Notes: a model not told the origin generated them from the letters alone. A DNA stretch of 64,000 bases from an uncultured Faecalicatena sp. (GCA_948468385.1 CAOKHZ010000017.1:27403-91402); one strand, 5' to 3'. Numbered from the stretch's first letter, positions 9,374 to 18,910 are shown. Program-made: numbers and translations.

Positions 9374-10834
9374 TCATCCTTCCCAGCACCGGCTCTCTTC
9401 AAACAACCGAACCAGTTCTTCGTCCAACTTGCCGCCCTTCGCGTCCGTTTTCAAAATGTCCAGCGCCACCTCCGGCGTTTTTGCCTTTTTATAGGGGCGG
9501 TCGGCGGCAGTCAACGCGTCATAAATGTCCAGTATCGTGAGGATGCGCACTTCCAGCGGAATCTCATCCCCTTGTAAATGTCGCGGATACCCTTTTCCAT
9601 TCAGCAATTCATGATGGGACGAAGCCCATTCGCATACATGGGAAAGCTCCTTGGAAAACCGTATCTCGGACAATAGCCTACCCGTAACCGACACATGCGA
9701 TTCAATCACTTTGCGCTCTTCGTCGGAGAGCGTCCCCCGAGGAATGAAAAGCATCGCCTTTTCTTCCGGCTCAAGCCACGGCCGTTGACCGCCCTCGTCA
9801 CGGTATGTACGACCGGACAAGACTTCCACTGCCTCCTTCTGCTCGTCCGTAAGCGGCCTGCCGATATTCAATTCCCCAATTAAATTTTCCGCCTCCCTCG
9901 TCGCGGCCAGCAATCCCTCATAATCCTCCGAAGACATGTCGCCTTTCAAATGTTCAATCTCACCTTTCAGGCGAATGATTTCCATGCGATGTAAAAATGC
10001 CTCGTGCTGTTCGGGGCGCAGTCTTGACGGCTTGTCCATCACTTCCAGTGGAATCACCAGCTTGCCGATGTCATGAAGCCACACGCTCATCAACAATTCC
10101 TCCCTGCGTTGCGGCGAAAAGAACGTCGCCCCCTCCCCCTTCTTCGCCCGTGCATTTAGATAGTCAATAAATTTCTCACAATATGCCGCCATGTGGCGCG
10201 TATGGTTCCCCGTATATGGACTGCGCTGGTCAATGGCGGACGACATCGTTCGCACGAAGGAATGAACGAGTTCCTTGATTTCCTGAATATAACGCACGTT
10301 TTGAATCGTGATGGCCGCTTGTGAGGCCACCGACTCAAGCACCAGCGTCATGTCCTCCGAAAACGGGCACACGGCTCCGCTTTCATCCTGCGCGTTAATC
10401 AACTGCAACACGCCAAGTTTTTCCCCTTCCCGGTTGCTCATCGGCACCACCAGCATGGACCGCGTATGGTAGCCGGTCATCGCGTCATAACGGATGGGAC
10501 CGGAAAAATCATATTCCGCGCATTCCCGCACGTCGGCAACGCACACGGTTCGATCTTCCAACAAGGCCAGCGCGCACACATTTTCCTTCTTTAACGGAAC
10601 CGGCGGCAAGGTTGGCTTCGTCCCGGACGGCCCCTCGTAAGTTCCCATCGTGTCATTCCGCATGATTTCGAAATGCAGCGCGCCATCCTTCAACAAATAC
10701 AACGTTCCTGCGTCACAATGCGCAAGTTCCATCACATTGGACAAAATTTCCTCCAAAAGCTTGTCTAGATTTCGCTCGGCAGACAAAGAGACCCCGATCT
10801 GCAAAATTCGTTTGACGTTCTCCCGGCTTAGCAC
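9374..10834 (-). CDS. GAF-HD-GYP protein (putative cyclic-nucleotide phosphodiesterase)
   Basis: Signalling protein of 486 aa. A GAF sensor domain covers about residues 10-180, followed by an HD-GYP hydrolase domain. The metal-binding HD is in WLHDIGKLVIP and the later histidine pair with the GYP motif is in HHELLNGKGYP. Between them lie about 150 residues, more than twice the usual distance, much of it charged and helical. HD-GYP enzymes hydrolyse cyclic dinucleotides such as c-di-GMP; the substrate here is not proven. The start is a GTG that overlaps the end of the upstream hydrolase gene by 7 nt, so translation is probably coupled. Third gene of the cyclase/MBL/HD-GYP cluster. Confidence 0.88.
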   Translation of the reverse strand: MLSRENVKRILQIGVSLSAERNLDKLLEEILSNVMELAHCDAGTLYLLKDGALHFEIMRNDTMGTYEGPSGTKPTLPPVPLKKENVCALALLEDRTVCVADVRECAEYDFSGPIRYDAMTGYHTRSMLVVPMSNREGEKLGVLQLINAQDESGAVCPFSEDMTLVLESVASQAAITIQNVRYIQEIKELVHSFVRTMSSAIDQRSPYTGNHTRHMAAYCEKFIDYLNARAKKGEGATFFSPQRREELLMSVWLHDIGKLVIPLEVMDKPSRLRPEQHEAFLHRMEIIRLKGEIEHLKGDMSSEDYEGLLAATREAENLIGELNIGRPLTDEQKEAVEVLSGRTYRDEGGQRPWLEPEEKAMLFIPRGTLSDEERKVIESHVSVTGRLLSEIRFSKELSHVCEWASSHHELLNGKGYPRHLQGDEIPLEVRILTILDIYDALTAADRPYKKAKTPEVALDILKTDAKGGKLDEELVRLFEESRCWEG

Positions 10835-11664
10835 AACTTCATCCCCTCTCTGGCAAATATAACGGCTCCATCCTCTTTCTTCGCCGTCTCTTCCAACCGT
10901 TGTAAAAACATATCTTCATATTCCGCGTTGTAATGCATCATCACGACCTTTTCCGCCCGCGCCGCACGTCGCACCGCCACGCCCTGCTCCCATGTCGAAT
11001 GCCCCCAGCCGGCTTTCAAATCTTCCTTCGTAAATCCCGCATCCCACAACAATAAATCCGTTTCTTCCGCAAATTTTTCCAAACGCCGCGATGTCTTTTC
11101 GTCCGTCTCACAATCCAAGGCATAAACAAGGCTTTTTATCATGCCGTCCATGCTCTTGCCGTCGATTCGATACAAGACGCTCCCACCCGGATGATTTCCT
11201 TCCATCGTGTCCACCGTAAGGCCATTCAGGGAAAATTTCTCTCCCGGCCGTAATTCATGAAAGAACACCTTCGCCGCAAAATCTGAAAATCCCACCGGCC
11301 AATATGGCGGGCCAATCAATGTTTTCAAATGTCGTTCAAAGCCCGTCGAGCCATATAAATGAATCTCCGTTTCCGAATCATAAAATGGCTGAAACGCGGG
11401 CAATCCCTGCACATGGTCAAGGTGCAGGTGACTCAACAAAATGTCCACCCGCCTAATGGGCACGTCCGAACTCCCGCGCCCGTCAACCGCCGTTTTGCGC
11501 CCCAGACCTGCAATGCCGCTCCCCGCGTCTAGTATGACGATTCCCCCACCATACGTAAGGGACACGCAGGACGTATTGCCGCCGTATTTTAAAAACCGCT
11601 CCTCCGACCGTGGAAACGAGCCACGGCTGCCCCAAATTTCCAACTGCCAATTCTCCTTGTCCAT
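10828..11664 (-). CDS. Metallo-beta-lactamase-fold hydrolase
   Basis: Cytoplasmic metal-dependent hydrolase of 278 aa. The HLHLDH motif (about residues 80-85), a GNHPGGS motif near 155, an LDCET block near 188 and WGHST near 222 fit a two-metal MBL phosphodiesterase or RNase Z-like hydrolase; the N-terminal WGSRGS and GGNTSCV motifs are typical of this subgroup. It sits 27 nt after a class III cyclase and overlaps the HD-GYP gene. Some cyclic-nucleotide phosphodiesterases have this fold, so degradation of the cyclase product is a reasonable inference, not shown. Confidence 0.85.
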   Translation of the reverse strand: MDKENWQLEIWGSRGSFPRSEERFLKYGGNTSCVSLTYGGGIVILDAGSGIAGLGRKTAVDGRGSSDVPIRRVDILLSHLHLDHVQGLPAFQPFYDSETEIHLYGSTGFERHLKTLIGPPYWPVGFSDFAAKVFFHELRPGEKFSLNGLTVDTMEGNHPGGSVLYRIDGKSMDGMIKSLVYALDCETDEKTSRRLEKFAEETDLLLWDAGFTKEDLKAGWGHSTWEQGVAVRRAARAEKVVMMHYNAEYEDMFLQRLEETAKKEDGAVIFAREGMKLC

Positions 11665-11691
11665 TCCCGCTCCTTTCCACCGTCAACGCGC

Positions 11692-13524
11692 TCAACCTTC
11701 ATTTTCCATGATTTCATCCAACGTCAACACCTCGAACCCTTCCGTCTTGCCTTTCAATTTCACCGTTCCTCCCAGCGAAGTCGTTTTAACCCGCCCCTCC
11801 AACGCGTCGGCCACCGCGCGGGAAATGTAAATGGTTCCGCCGGGCGCGTTCGCCTCCAGCCGGGCCGCGGTATTTACCGTGTCCCCGATGGCCGTGTAGT
11901 CCATGCGATTTGGCGAGCCGATATTTCCCACCACGGCCTCCCCGAAATGGATGCCGATGCCAAAGGACACCGTCTGTCCATATTGCTCTGACAATTCCTC
12001 GCAAAGCGCCTTCGAACCGGCCACCATGTCCCGGGCCGCGCGTGCCGCGTGCATGACGGCATCCTCATCCTTCAACGGCGCCCCCCAGAACGCCATGGCC
12101 GCGTCACCCACGAACTTGTCCAGCGTGCCGCCGTTTTTCAAGATGCATTCCGATATCAGCGTCAAATAACGATTCAAAATTGCCACCACTTGAGGTGGCG
12201 CAAGTTTTTCCGACATGGTGGTAAACCCGCGCACGTCCACGAACAGCACGGCGATTTCTGTCATATTTCCACCCAATTGCAAGGCATCCTTTCCTTCCTT
12301 TAAAAGCTTGGCGACGATTTCCGGCGCCACGTAGCGTTTGAACGTGTTCGTCACCGCCTGCCGCTCCCTTGCCGCCCGCACGTAATGCAAAACGATGCCC
12401 CCGGCATACAAAATCGTCACTCCCACCGGAACCCACGACACGTGTAACACCCAGCCCGCGCGGTACAATCCGATGCAAGACAACACAAAGCCGCCGCCAA
12501 GAACGATCCAGAAAATCGTCGAAAACCTCAACGACCTTCTTTGGAACACCATGGCCGCAAGTAACAAAATCATGGCCAAGATTGCCAACTGTACCCCGTC
12601 ACCAACCTCACGCTTATAGTCCTCCCACAAAAGAACCTGCACCGCGTTGGCCTGATATTCCACCCCGTACATTTGCCGCGCGTGGTCAATGGCCGTGAAA
12701 TATGCATCCTGCAAGCCGGCCGCCCAGGGACCTATTAACACGATTTTGTCATCAAAATATTCTGCCGGTACCTCTCCTTCCAGCACGTCCACCATGGACA
12801 CCGCATAAAAATCCTCGGGTTCCCCGCAATATGGCAAATACCAAAATCCCCATCGGTCAGTCGGCGGCTCCAAGACTGCCGTCTCACCCCGTGACCTCCG
12901 ATAGCGGTTGGCGACGGCTAGCGCCATGGAGTCAACCTCTTCCCCGTCGGGCAAACGAACGAACAGCAAATGATGACGAAGAATCCCGTCACTGTCCAAC
13001 ATGGCATTGATATGGGCGCATTCTGTCGCTTCCTTCAACGCCTGATATGGCTCGCCGAACGCCGAAACATAAAACGCATCCATCCTATATCCGCCGTCCA
13101 CTTCCGAAATGTCGATTCCATACTGCGCGGCACTCGCAACGATAACGTTCCCATACCGCCCAGCCGCTTCCGCCAACCGCTTGTCCTCCTCTTCGTCCGA
13201 TTCCCCGCTAAACAAAATGTCAACGCCAATGACCGCCGGACGACACTCTTCCGACACGTTCAACGTTTCCAACGTCCGGGCAATGCCCTCCCTGCTCCAC
13301 TGCTGGTAAGGCCCATACGCGTCCAACGCTTTCTGGTCGATGCCGATAATGACGATGTTTCCGTCCGTCGCCACGCGCTCCTGATATAATGCGTCCGAAA
13401 CGGCCAAATCCGGCCGATCCAGCACGCCAACCCCCGTCAAAAAAACCATCACCACGACAATGATACAACTGATGATAAAATCCCGCCCCTTCATAGGCCA
13501 CCTCACACTCCCGCCATTTTTCAT
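11692..13524 (-). CDS. CHASE2-domain class III adenylate/guanylate cyclase
   Basis: Membrane receptor cyclase of 610 aa. Order: N-terminal membrane segment (about 15-32), an extracytoplasmic CHASE2 sensor (about 35-300), three further membrane segments (about 310-385) and a cytoplasmic class III cyclase domain (about 420-605). Metal-binding D is seen in VLFVDVRGFT and in DKFVGDAAMAFWG; the K of DKFVGD and the D of YTAIGDTVNTAARLE are the ATP-selecting pair, so cAMP is the likely product. The N-terminal ATG has a poor ribosome site; an in-frame ATG 30 nt inside follows GAGGTGG and may be the true start. First gene of the second-messenger cluster. The ligand is unknown. Confidence 0.92.
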   Translation of the reverse strand: MKNGGSVRWPMKGRDFIISCIIVVVMVFLTGVGVLDRPDLAVSDALYQERVATDGNIVIIGIDQKALDAYGPYQQWSREGIARTLETLNVSEECRPAVIGVDILFSGESDEEEDKRLAEAAGRYGNVIVASAAQYGIDISEVDGGYRMDAFYVSAFGEPYQALKEATECAHINAMLDSDGILRHHLLFVRLPDGEEVDSMALAVANRYRRSRGETAVLEPPTDRWGFWYLPYCGEPEDFYAVSMVDVLEGEVPAEYFDDKIVLIGPWAAGLQDAYFTAIDHARQMYGVEYQANAVQVLLWEDYKREVGDGVQLAILAMILLLAAMVFQRRSLRFSTIFWIVLGGGFVLSCIGLYRAGWVLHVSWVPVGVTILYAGGIVLHYVRAARERQAVTNTFKRYVAPEIVAKLLKEGKDALQLGGNMTEIAVLFVDVRGFTTMSEKLAPPQVVAILNRYLTLISECILKNGGTLDKFVGDAAMAFWGAPLKDEDAVMHAARAARDMVAGSKALCEELSEQYGQTVSFGIGIHFGEAVVGNIGSPNRMDYTAIGDTVNTAARLEANAPGGTIYISRAVADALEGRVKTTSLGGTVKLKGKTEGFEVLTLDEIMENEG

Positions 13525-13603
13525 GAGTTTTTCGCAAGTCTCATTCCATATCTATTACATTTTACTAAAGGAAGGAACAAAATGCAAGAAAACCGTGTAT
13601 AGC

Positions 13604-13632
13604 TTGAAAAAGAACTTTTCCTTTAGTATAAT
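13604..13632 (+). promoter_or_regulatory. Promoter of the gene at 13670
   Basis: TTGAAA (13604-13609), 17-bp spacer, perfect TATAAT (13627-13632), followed by a short leader and an AGGGAGGG ribosome site. Confidence 0.75.
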
Positions 13633-13669
13633 GAGACTAATCATAATTTTCTATCAGGGAGGGAACGAA

Positions 13670-14710
13670 ATGGACGTATTTGACAATGGCAACGGAGACA
13701 TCTGGGGCAGGGGCAAATCCAGGGACAAGCTGATGAAGCTCCCCATCAATCACACGTTTTCCTGGGGTGCGGACGAGCTTTTCATCCCGGCGATTTATTA
13801 CAACGACTCCACCGTCGTCATGGACGTTTGCACCCATTTTTCGGTATCGGACATGCATGTCTTCCTCCAAAAATGGAATCTGGAGCGGCGACTTTCCTTA
13901 AAGACGCACGAAGATTATGAGGAAATGGAGGCCGACAATCCGGCCTGCAAGAATTTTGCGGCCGACTTGTGCCTTGACGGGCAACCTTTAACGTCACGGA
14001 TGATCGCCTGCATCCTCTGGTATCCCGTGGAGTTTTTACAAACGGAAGCCCAAAAAGCGGGAGAAACCGGCGACGCTTGGGGCAATGACGCGGACGCGGA
14101 AAAATTAATGGCCGCCTATGGGTGTGACCGGACGCTCTGCTGGCATTTTGAACGACTGCATTTTCGCTGGAAGCAGCCCCCGGCACGCACGCCGCAAGAG
14201 ATTTCGCTCACGCTGCGCGCACGCGAGATTTCCATCACCACGGATTATTTTACGACAGACGCGTCTCAGACTTTTCCCAGGGAAATCAAGACCACACACC
14301 CAATGACCGGGCAGGAATACGTGCTGACCTTGTATGGGTGCGAACAACTTCGGCAAAGCTTTGACGGCATCGGAGAAAAGGGCGTATGTTATCCCGAATG
14401 TATACAGACGCTTTCCTACGGCGTGTCGCCGGAAATAGAGAAAAACGTGCTCTATGTCTGCGATCAGTCGCAGGGGGATTCTCCACGAAATAAAGAACCA
14501 GATGAACCGGAAAATGACGGCACAAGTTCCTCCGATGCTTGCGCGGGCAAGGACGGCCCGACAGCCGTCTTCCTCGCCGGGACGAGCCCCATCCCCGGCC
14601 GCCACATGGCCTATTCCGCCCTACATTTCACGCCCGTCAAGGAAGTACGGTGGCGAATCACGTTCCACATAAGAACCGTAGAGGACATGGAAATCTGTAT
14701 TTCCCTATGA
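13670..14710 (+). CDS. Protein of unknown function next to the cyclase
   Basis: 346-aa protein I do not recognise. It has no signal peptide or membrane segment, and it is rich in Trp, Cys and His. The N-terminal half contains blocks such as HTFSWGADELFIPAIYYNDS and DVCTHFSVSDMHVFLQKW; the C-terminal part, after an acidic, low-complexity linker at about 275-305, is beta-like. It has a strong ribosome site (AGGGAGGG, 6 nt before ATG) and a strong promoter of its own, so it is certainly expressed as a unit. It lies divergent from the CHASE2 cyclase, the only contextual hint, which suggests but does not show a link with cAMP signalling. Confidence 0.8.
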   Translation: MDVFDNGNGDIWGRGKSRDKLMKLPINHTFSWGADELFIPAIYYNDSTVVMDVCTHFSVSDMHVFLQKWNLERRLSLKTHEDYEEMEADNPACKNFAADLCLDGQPLTSRMIACILWYPVEFLQTEAQKAGETGDAWGNDADAEKLMAAYGCDRTLCWHFERLHFRWKQPPARTPQEISLTLRAREISITTDYFTTDASQTFPREIKTTHPMTGQEYVLTLYGCEQLRQSFDGIGEKGVCYPECIQTLSYGVSPEIEKNVLYVCDQSQGDSPRNKEPDEPENDGTSSSDACAGKDGPTAVFLAGTSPIPGRHMAYSALHFTPVKEVRWRITFHIRTVEDMEICISL

Positions 14711-14728
14711 CTACGTCAACAGAACAAC

Positions 14729-14748
14729 GAGTCCGGCTTGCCGGACTC
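14729..14748. terminator. Hairpin between convergent genes
   Basis: GAGTCCGGC and its exact complement are separated by 2 nt in the 76-bp gap between convergent genes; no U-run on either side, so it is a weak bidirectional terminator candidate. Confidence 0.4.
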
Positions 14749-14786
14749 TCGTGCCGGAACGCGGCTGCGTCAGCTAACTTTACCGA

Positions 14787-15770
14787 TTATAACGTAGCCG
14801 TTTTCCTTTCGCAATCTTCATCTATCGTCCCCACGTATTTCCCCAAAAATGCAAACACCCTTTTCCAGTATTCCTCCGGCTGTGCCTGCCTCGACTCCCC
14901 ATGACCCGCCCGCTTTGCCACGAAGCATTCTTTCGGGCAGGTGGCCGCCTCGTACAAGGGCTTTAACATCTCGTAAGGCACCAGGGAGTCTTTCTTTCCA
15001 TGGATGAACATCAAGGGAATTTTACATTTCGCCACCTGTTTTAAGGCACTGGCCTCCTTCAGGCCATATCCCGCCCTGATTTTGGCAAACATGTCCATCA
15101 TGTGCAATAATGGAAAGGACGGAAGGTGGTACAACATTTTCAACTGATAATGGAATTCATCCCACGCGGAAGTATAACCGCAATCCTCGACAATGGCGCA
15201 AACTTGCGGGGGAAGCTTTTCCCCCGAAGTCATCATCACCATGGCACCGCCCATGGAAATGCCCAGAAGCACGATTTTCTCCGCCCGCTCCTCACTGACC
15301 AGATGCTCGGCCCAGCGAACAACGTCACGCCTGTCCGGCCAGCCCATTCCTATGTATTTGCCCTCGCTCCTACCATGACCACGGGCGTCCGGCATCAAAA
15401 CCTGATATCCCCGCCCATAAAACTCACGGGCAAAGTCGGCCATTTCCTCGGCATGTCCCGTATATCCATGACATAAGACGACCCAGGGCCCTCCTTCCGG
15501 ATTTTTCAACAGAATGCCCCGCAGACGCAGACCGTCCTCGGAAAAAATCGTCCGCTCTTGCGTCTTTTGTTTTTTCAGCCAGTCCATGTCACGACTCACC
15601 GTGGACGGAGGCACGTCATCGCTCGGCTGATTGTGCGGCGCGGAAAATATCTTCGTCTTGTCCACCGTCTGAGTCAGGCAAAGACGATAGAAAAAGTCTC
15701 CCGCCCCCAGGGCGGCCAAAGATGCCGTCAAGCCCCCTCCCAAAACGGCCAGCTTCATCTTTTTCTTCAT
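14787..15770 (-). CDS. Membrane-anchored alpha/beta hydrolase
   Basis: Serine hydrolase of 327 aa. An N-terminal KKKMK followed by a hydrophobic, Gly/Ala-rich segment (about residues 7-25) anchors it or serves as a signal. The alpha/beta fold begins near residue 78; the oxyanion-side LCHGYTGH is near 98, the nucleophile Ser is in GISMGG (about residue 171), the acid is D in HGKKDSLVP near 262, and the base is H in AGHGES near 292. It resembles the BAAT/YqkD-like esterases. It starts 11 nt after the GPH symporter stop, so the two form an operon; it may de-esterify (for example deacetylate) the imported sugar, an inference from context. Confidence 0.87.
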   Translation of the reverse strand: MKKKMKLAVLGGGLTASLAALGAGDFFYRLCLTQTVDKTKIFSAPHNQPSDDVPPSTVSRDMDWLKKQKTQERTIFSEDGLRLRGILLKNPEGGPWVVLCHGYTGHAEEMADFAREFYGRGYQVLMPDARGHGRSEGKYIGMGWPDRRDVVRWAEHLVSEERAEKIVLLGISMGGAMVMMTSGEKLPPQVCAIVEDCGYTSAWDEFHYQLKMLYHLPSFPLLHMMDMFAKIRAGYGLKEASALKQVAKCKIPLMFIHGKKDSLVPYEMLKPLYEAATCPKECFVAKRAGHGESRQAQPEEYWKRVFAFLGKYVGTIDEDCERKTATL

Positions 15771-15781
15771 GTCATCGCCTC

Positions 15782-17245
15782 CTAATGCGAAATCTCCTCG
15801 CTTATCTTTTCGTAAAATTCCTCGGTAATGATGAACTTCTTCCGATAAATCACGTATGCCACAACCAAGAACAATGCCGGAAGAATCGTCATGAATACCA
15901 AAAGCGCGTTCGTTCTGGACGAAGGAACCTCCGCCAGCAAACGTTCAATCTGAGTCACCTTTTCCTCGACGCTACACCGGCCGGCCGACGCGGCATTTTC
16001 CCAATCAGAAATCTGGTTCGTGACCGAGCGCACCCCGACAAGAAGGTAAATCATCATGACGAGAAACTGTGCGACGGCTCCGGCCAGCTTGGTCATGAAC
16101 GGCCTGACGGAAAAAATGATTCCCTCCTCCCGCCTGCCCGTCTTCCACTCGTTATATTCCACCGTATTGGCGATACAAATCATGAGTAACAAATACACCA
16201 GAGTCTGCCCTAAAAAGGCGAACAAATTGCTGACGACCAGAAGGGAAAATTTCACCGTCGTTAGGGAGGACGGAACTACCAGTCCAACGATGAGCATGGC
16301 CAGATAACCAGCTACCGACATCAGCGTGCCCCCTTTCATCAACTGGTTCCTATTGTGCCGCTCGGAAAGCGCGGCAAACCGTATCATCAAGATTGCCCCC
16401 GCCAGATTCCCGAGAATGCTGAAAATGGAAAGCAACAATCCATTATATCCGAAAGAAAAATACAAGTAACTGACAGAAAGCCCGTTTCCAAGCAACACCT
16501 GCCCGATGGAAAAAATCAGGAAACAAAATCCGCACCACACGAGCTGGTCGTTGCCCTTGATGACTTGGAAAATCTTGTGCAGGCTCACCGGCTCCGCTTT
16601 CGTCTGATCCGGATTGTCCTCCTGGACCAGGAGCACGGTCAAAAGCTGAAACACGAAAAACAACGAACAAATCATGATGGAAACCACCCGGTAGGCTGTA
16701 ATCGCGTTTCCCCCTATCACCATCGAACCGGCCGTGAAAGTGGGAACGATTATTCCTGCCAGAAACTGCCCCACCCCGGCAAAGAAAACGGTGCGCGACG
16801 TCAGGCGGTTACGATCCTGCGCCTGCCGGGCCAGAGCCGGTACCATCCCCCAATAGGCAATGTCATTCATGGTAAACACGATACTGTAAGCAAAATAAAG
16901 AATGCCAAATACTACCACGTATGTCCAACCTTGAAACGGATTCGAAAAGGAAAAGAAGATGACCACGATACTCAACATACAGCCAATCGCAATCCACGGC
17001 TTAAACTTGCCAAAACGGGTTCTGGTGGCCTCGATGATATTGCCCATGACGGGATCGTTGAACGCGTCAAAAATCCTCGCCGCCATCATAATCACGCTCA
17101 ACATGGCGAACTGCGCCCCCGTCAGGTTCTTCGTAAACAAAACGTATGTAAGCAAGTAGCCGGAAAACATGCCCACCGCCATGTCCCGGCCGATGGAGCC
17201 GACCGGATATGCCCAAAGGTTACGCCTTGACAATTTACCACTCAT
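15782..17245 (-). CDS. GPH-family sugar:cation symporter (MFS)
   Basis: 487-aa transporter with about 12 membrane segments. Family signatures: AARIFDAFNDPVMGNIIEAT followed by RTRFGKFKPW near residues 55-80, and a conserved NDIAYWGM near 125. It has a long cytoplasmic or periplasmic loop near 415-445. The start at 17245 is chosen because GAGGAGG lies 8 nt before this ATG; 15 further in-frame upstream codons lack a ribosome site. First gene of a two-gene operon with the alpha/beta hydrolase, transcribed from a near-perfect promoter about 170 nt upstream. No glycosidase is adjacent, so its substrate is unknown. Confidence 0.87.
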   Translation of the reverse strand: MSGKLSRRNLWAYPVGSIGRDMAVGMFSGYLLTYVLFTKNLTGAQFAMLSVIMMAARIFDAFNDPVMGNIIEATRTRFGKFKPWIAIGCMLSIVVIFFSFSNPFQGWTYVVVFGILYFAYSIVFTMNDIAYWGMVPALARQAQDRNRLTSRTVFFAGVGQFLAGIIVPTFTAGSMVIGGNAITAYRVVSIMICSLFFVFQLLTVLLVQEDNPDQTKAEPVSLHKIFQVIKGNDQLVWCGFCFLIFSIGQVLLGNGLSVSYLYFSFGYNGLLLSIFSILGNLAGAILMIRFAALSERHNRNQLMKGGTLMSVAGYLAMLIVGLVVPSSLTTVKFSLLVVSNLFAFLGQTLVYLLLMICIANTVEYNEWKTGRREEGIIFSVRPFMTKLAGAVAQFLVMMIYLLVGVRSVTNQISDWENAASAGRCSVEEKVTQIERLLAEVPSSRTNALLVFMTILPALFLVVAYVIYRKKFIITEEFYEKISEEISH

Positions 17246-17415
17246 AATCTCATCCTCCTCTTTACGATCGTACATTTCACACGACACCATTTTACACCCG
17301 AATACTTCAAATGGCTTTCAAACAGATTTGCATGTCGCCAACGCATGCCCCGCATTGGTGATTCTGCCCGTTTTTTGATCCAAAATTCTCATTTCCTCGT
17401 GCTATCTATACAAAA

Positions 17416-17444
17416 ATTATATTTCGGATTCCTTGAAAAGTCAA
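17416..17444 (-). promoter_or_regulatory. Promoter of the symporter/hydrolase operon
   Basis: Minus-strand TTGACT (17444-17439), 17-bp spacer and perfect TATAAT (17421-17416). The 285-bp gap also holds GC-rich imperfect stems at 17460-17525 that could end the metY transcript, but no clean terminator is seen. Confidence 0.75.
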
Positions 17445-17530
17445 TATAAAAACAACGTCCGTAAACGGAGGGCTCCTATTCCACGAACCGGAGCGGAGGC
17501 GCAAAAGCGTACGGCTCCGTGAATCGTAGA

Positions 17531-18847
17531 CTATTTCACCGCCTCAAACGCCGCACCCAATGCCGCAATCAAATCCTCCACCTTCTCAATGCCTATCGAC
17601 AGCCGGATGGTATTTTGCTTAATTCCCTGATCAAGAAGTTCTTCCTCCGTGCACTGGCTGTGGGTGGTCGTCGCCGGATGAATGACCAAGGATTTCACGT
17701 CGGCCACGTTTGCCAATAAAGAGAATATCGCCAGATTGTCAATGAACGCTTGCGCGGTCTGTTCATCTCCCTTGATTTCAAACGTGAAAATGGAACCGCC
17801 GCCATTCGGCAAATATTTCTTATACAATTCATGCGTCGGTTCACCAGGCAATGAAGGATGGTGCACCGCCTCTACCTGCGGATGGCTTGCCAGATATTCC
17901 ACGATTTTTAACGCATTACTCACATGCCTCTCCACGCGAAGCGATAACGTTTCCAACCCTTGCAGGAAAATAAAGGCATGGAACGGGGAAAGTGTCGCGC
18001 CGGTATCGCGAAGCAAAATCGCACGAATATAAGTCACAAAGGCCGCCGCCCCCACCGCGTCGGCAAAGGAAATCCCATGATAGCTCGGGTTCGCCTCGGA
18101 AATCCACGGATATTTTCCCGATTCCTTCCAGTCAAAATTTCCGCTGTCGACAATCACCCCGCCAATGGCCGTACCATGTCCGCCAATGAATTTCGTCGCG
18201 GAATGCACCACGATGTCAGCACCGTATTCTATCGGCCGGATGAGGTACGGCGTCGCGAACGTGGAGTCCACCACCAACGGAATCTGGTGCTTGTGTGCAA
18301 TTTCCGCCAGATTTTCCAAATCTGCCAGATTCGAATTCGGATTTCCCAGCGTTTCCACGAAAATGGCCTTCGTGTTTTCCTGAATGGCTGCCTCGAATGC
18401 TCCTTCAGCTTCCGGATCCACGAACGTCGTACTGATATTGTTCGTCAACGGAAGCGTATGGGCAAGCAAGTTATAGGTCCCACCATAAATCGTCTTGGAT
18501 GCCACGATATGCTCGCCCGCTTTCGCCAATGCCTGGAACGTATAGCTGATGGCCGCCGCTCCGGATGCCACCGCCAGTGCCGCCGCACCTCCTTCCAAAG
18601 AAGCGATGCGCCTCTCGAACACGTCCTGTGTCGGGTTCGTCAACCTCCCATAAATATTCCCCGCGTCCCGCAGGCCGAAACGGTCGGCCGCATGCTGCGA
18701 ATCATGGAACACGTAAGACGTCGACGCGTAAATCGGAACCGCCCTCGCATCCGTTACCGGATCCGCCTGCTCCTGACCGATATGCAATTGCCGCGTCTCA
18801 AATCCCCAATTTTTAGAATCCTTGATGTCATTATTATAATTTGCCAT
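17531..18847 (-). CDS. metY: O-acetylhomoserine sulfhydrylase
   Basis: PLP enzyme of 438 aa, the usual length, that makes homocysteine from O-acetylhomoserine and sulfide in methionine synthesis. Seen: FETRQLHIGQE at the start, YASTSYVF near 40, YGRLTNPTQDVFERRIASLE near 65-84, substrate/cofactor blocks IYGGTYNL and ETLGNPN, and the PLP-binding lysine in VHSATKFIGGHG (about K210). The C-terminal VADVKSLVIHPATTTHSQ is typical of this class. AGGGAGGAAGG precedes the ATG. No SAM riboswitch fits in the 63-bp gap to the preceding terminator. Function is confident; a cystathionine gamma-synthase role is less likely given the MetY-type insert YPWISEANPSYHG. Confidence 0.93.
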   Translation of the reverse strand: MANYNNDIKDSKNWGFETRQLHIGQEQADPVTDARAVPIYASTSYVFHDSQHAADRFGLRDAGNIYGRLTNPTQDVFERRIASLEGGAAALAVASGAAAISYTFQALAKAGEHIVASKTIYGGTYNLLAHTLPLTNNISTTFVDPEAEGAFEAAIQENTKAIFVETLGNPNSNLADLENLAEIAHKHQIPLVVDSTFATPYLIRPIEYGADIVVHSATKFIGGHGTAIGGVIVDSGNFDWKESGKYPWISEANPSYHGISFADAVGAAAFVTYIRAILLRDTGATLSPFHAFIFLQGLETLSLRVERHVSNALKIVEYLASHPQVEAVHHPSLPGEPTHELYKKYLPNGGGSIFTFEIKGDEQTAQAFIDNLAIFSLLANVADVKSLVIHPATTTHSQCTEEELLDQGIKQNTIRLSIGIEKVEDLIAALGAAFEAVK

Positions 18848-18876
18848 TTTCCTTCCTCCCTATGATTCATGCATTC

Positions 18877-18906
18877 ATACTAACATGGTAGGATTAAAAA
18901 GTCCAA
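18877..18906 (-). promoter_or_regulatory. Probable metY promoter
   Basis: Minus-strand TTGGAC (18906-18901), 18-bp spacer, TAGTAT (18882-18877), just downstream of the preceding gene's terminator and about 30 nt before metY. Confidence 0.5.
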
Positions 18907-18910
18907 TACA

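Noticed and set aside
18848-18910. SAM riboswitch or T-box before metY
   Set aside because: Only about 60 bp separate metY from the previous terminator, too short for either.
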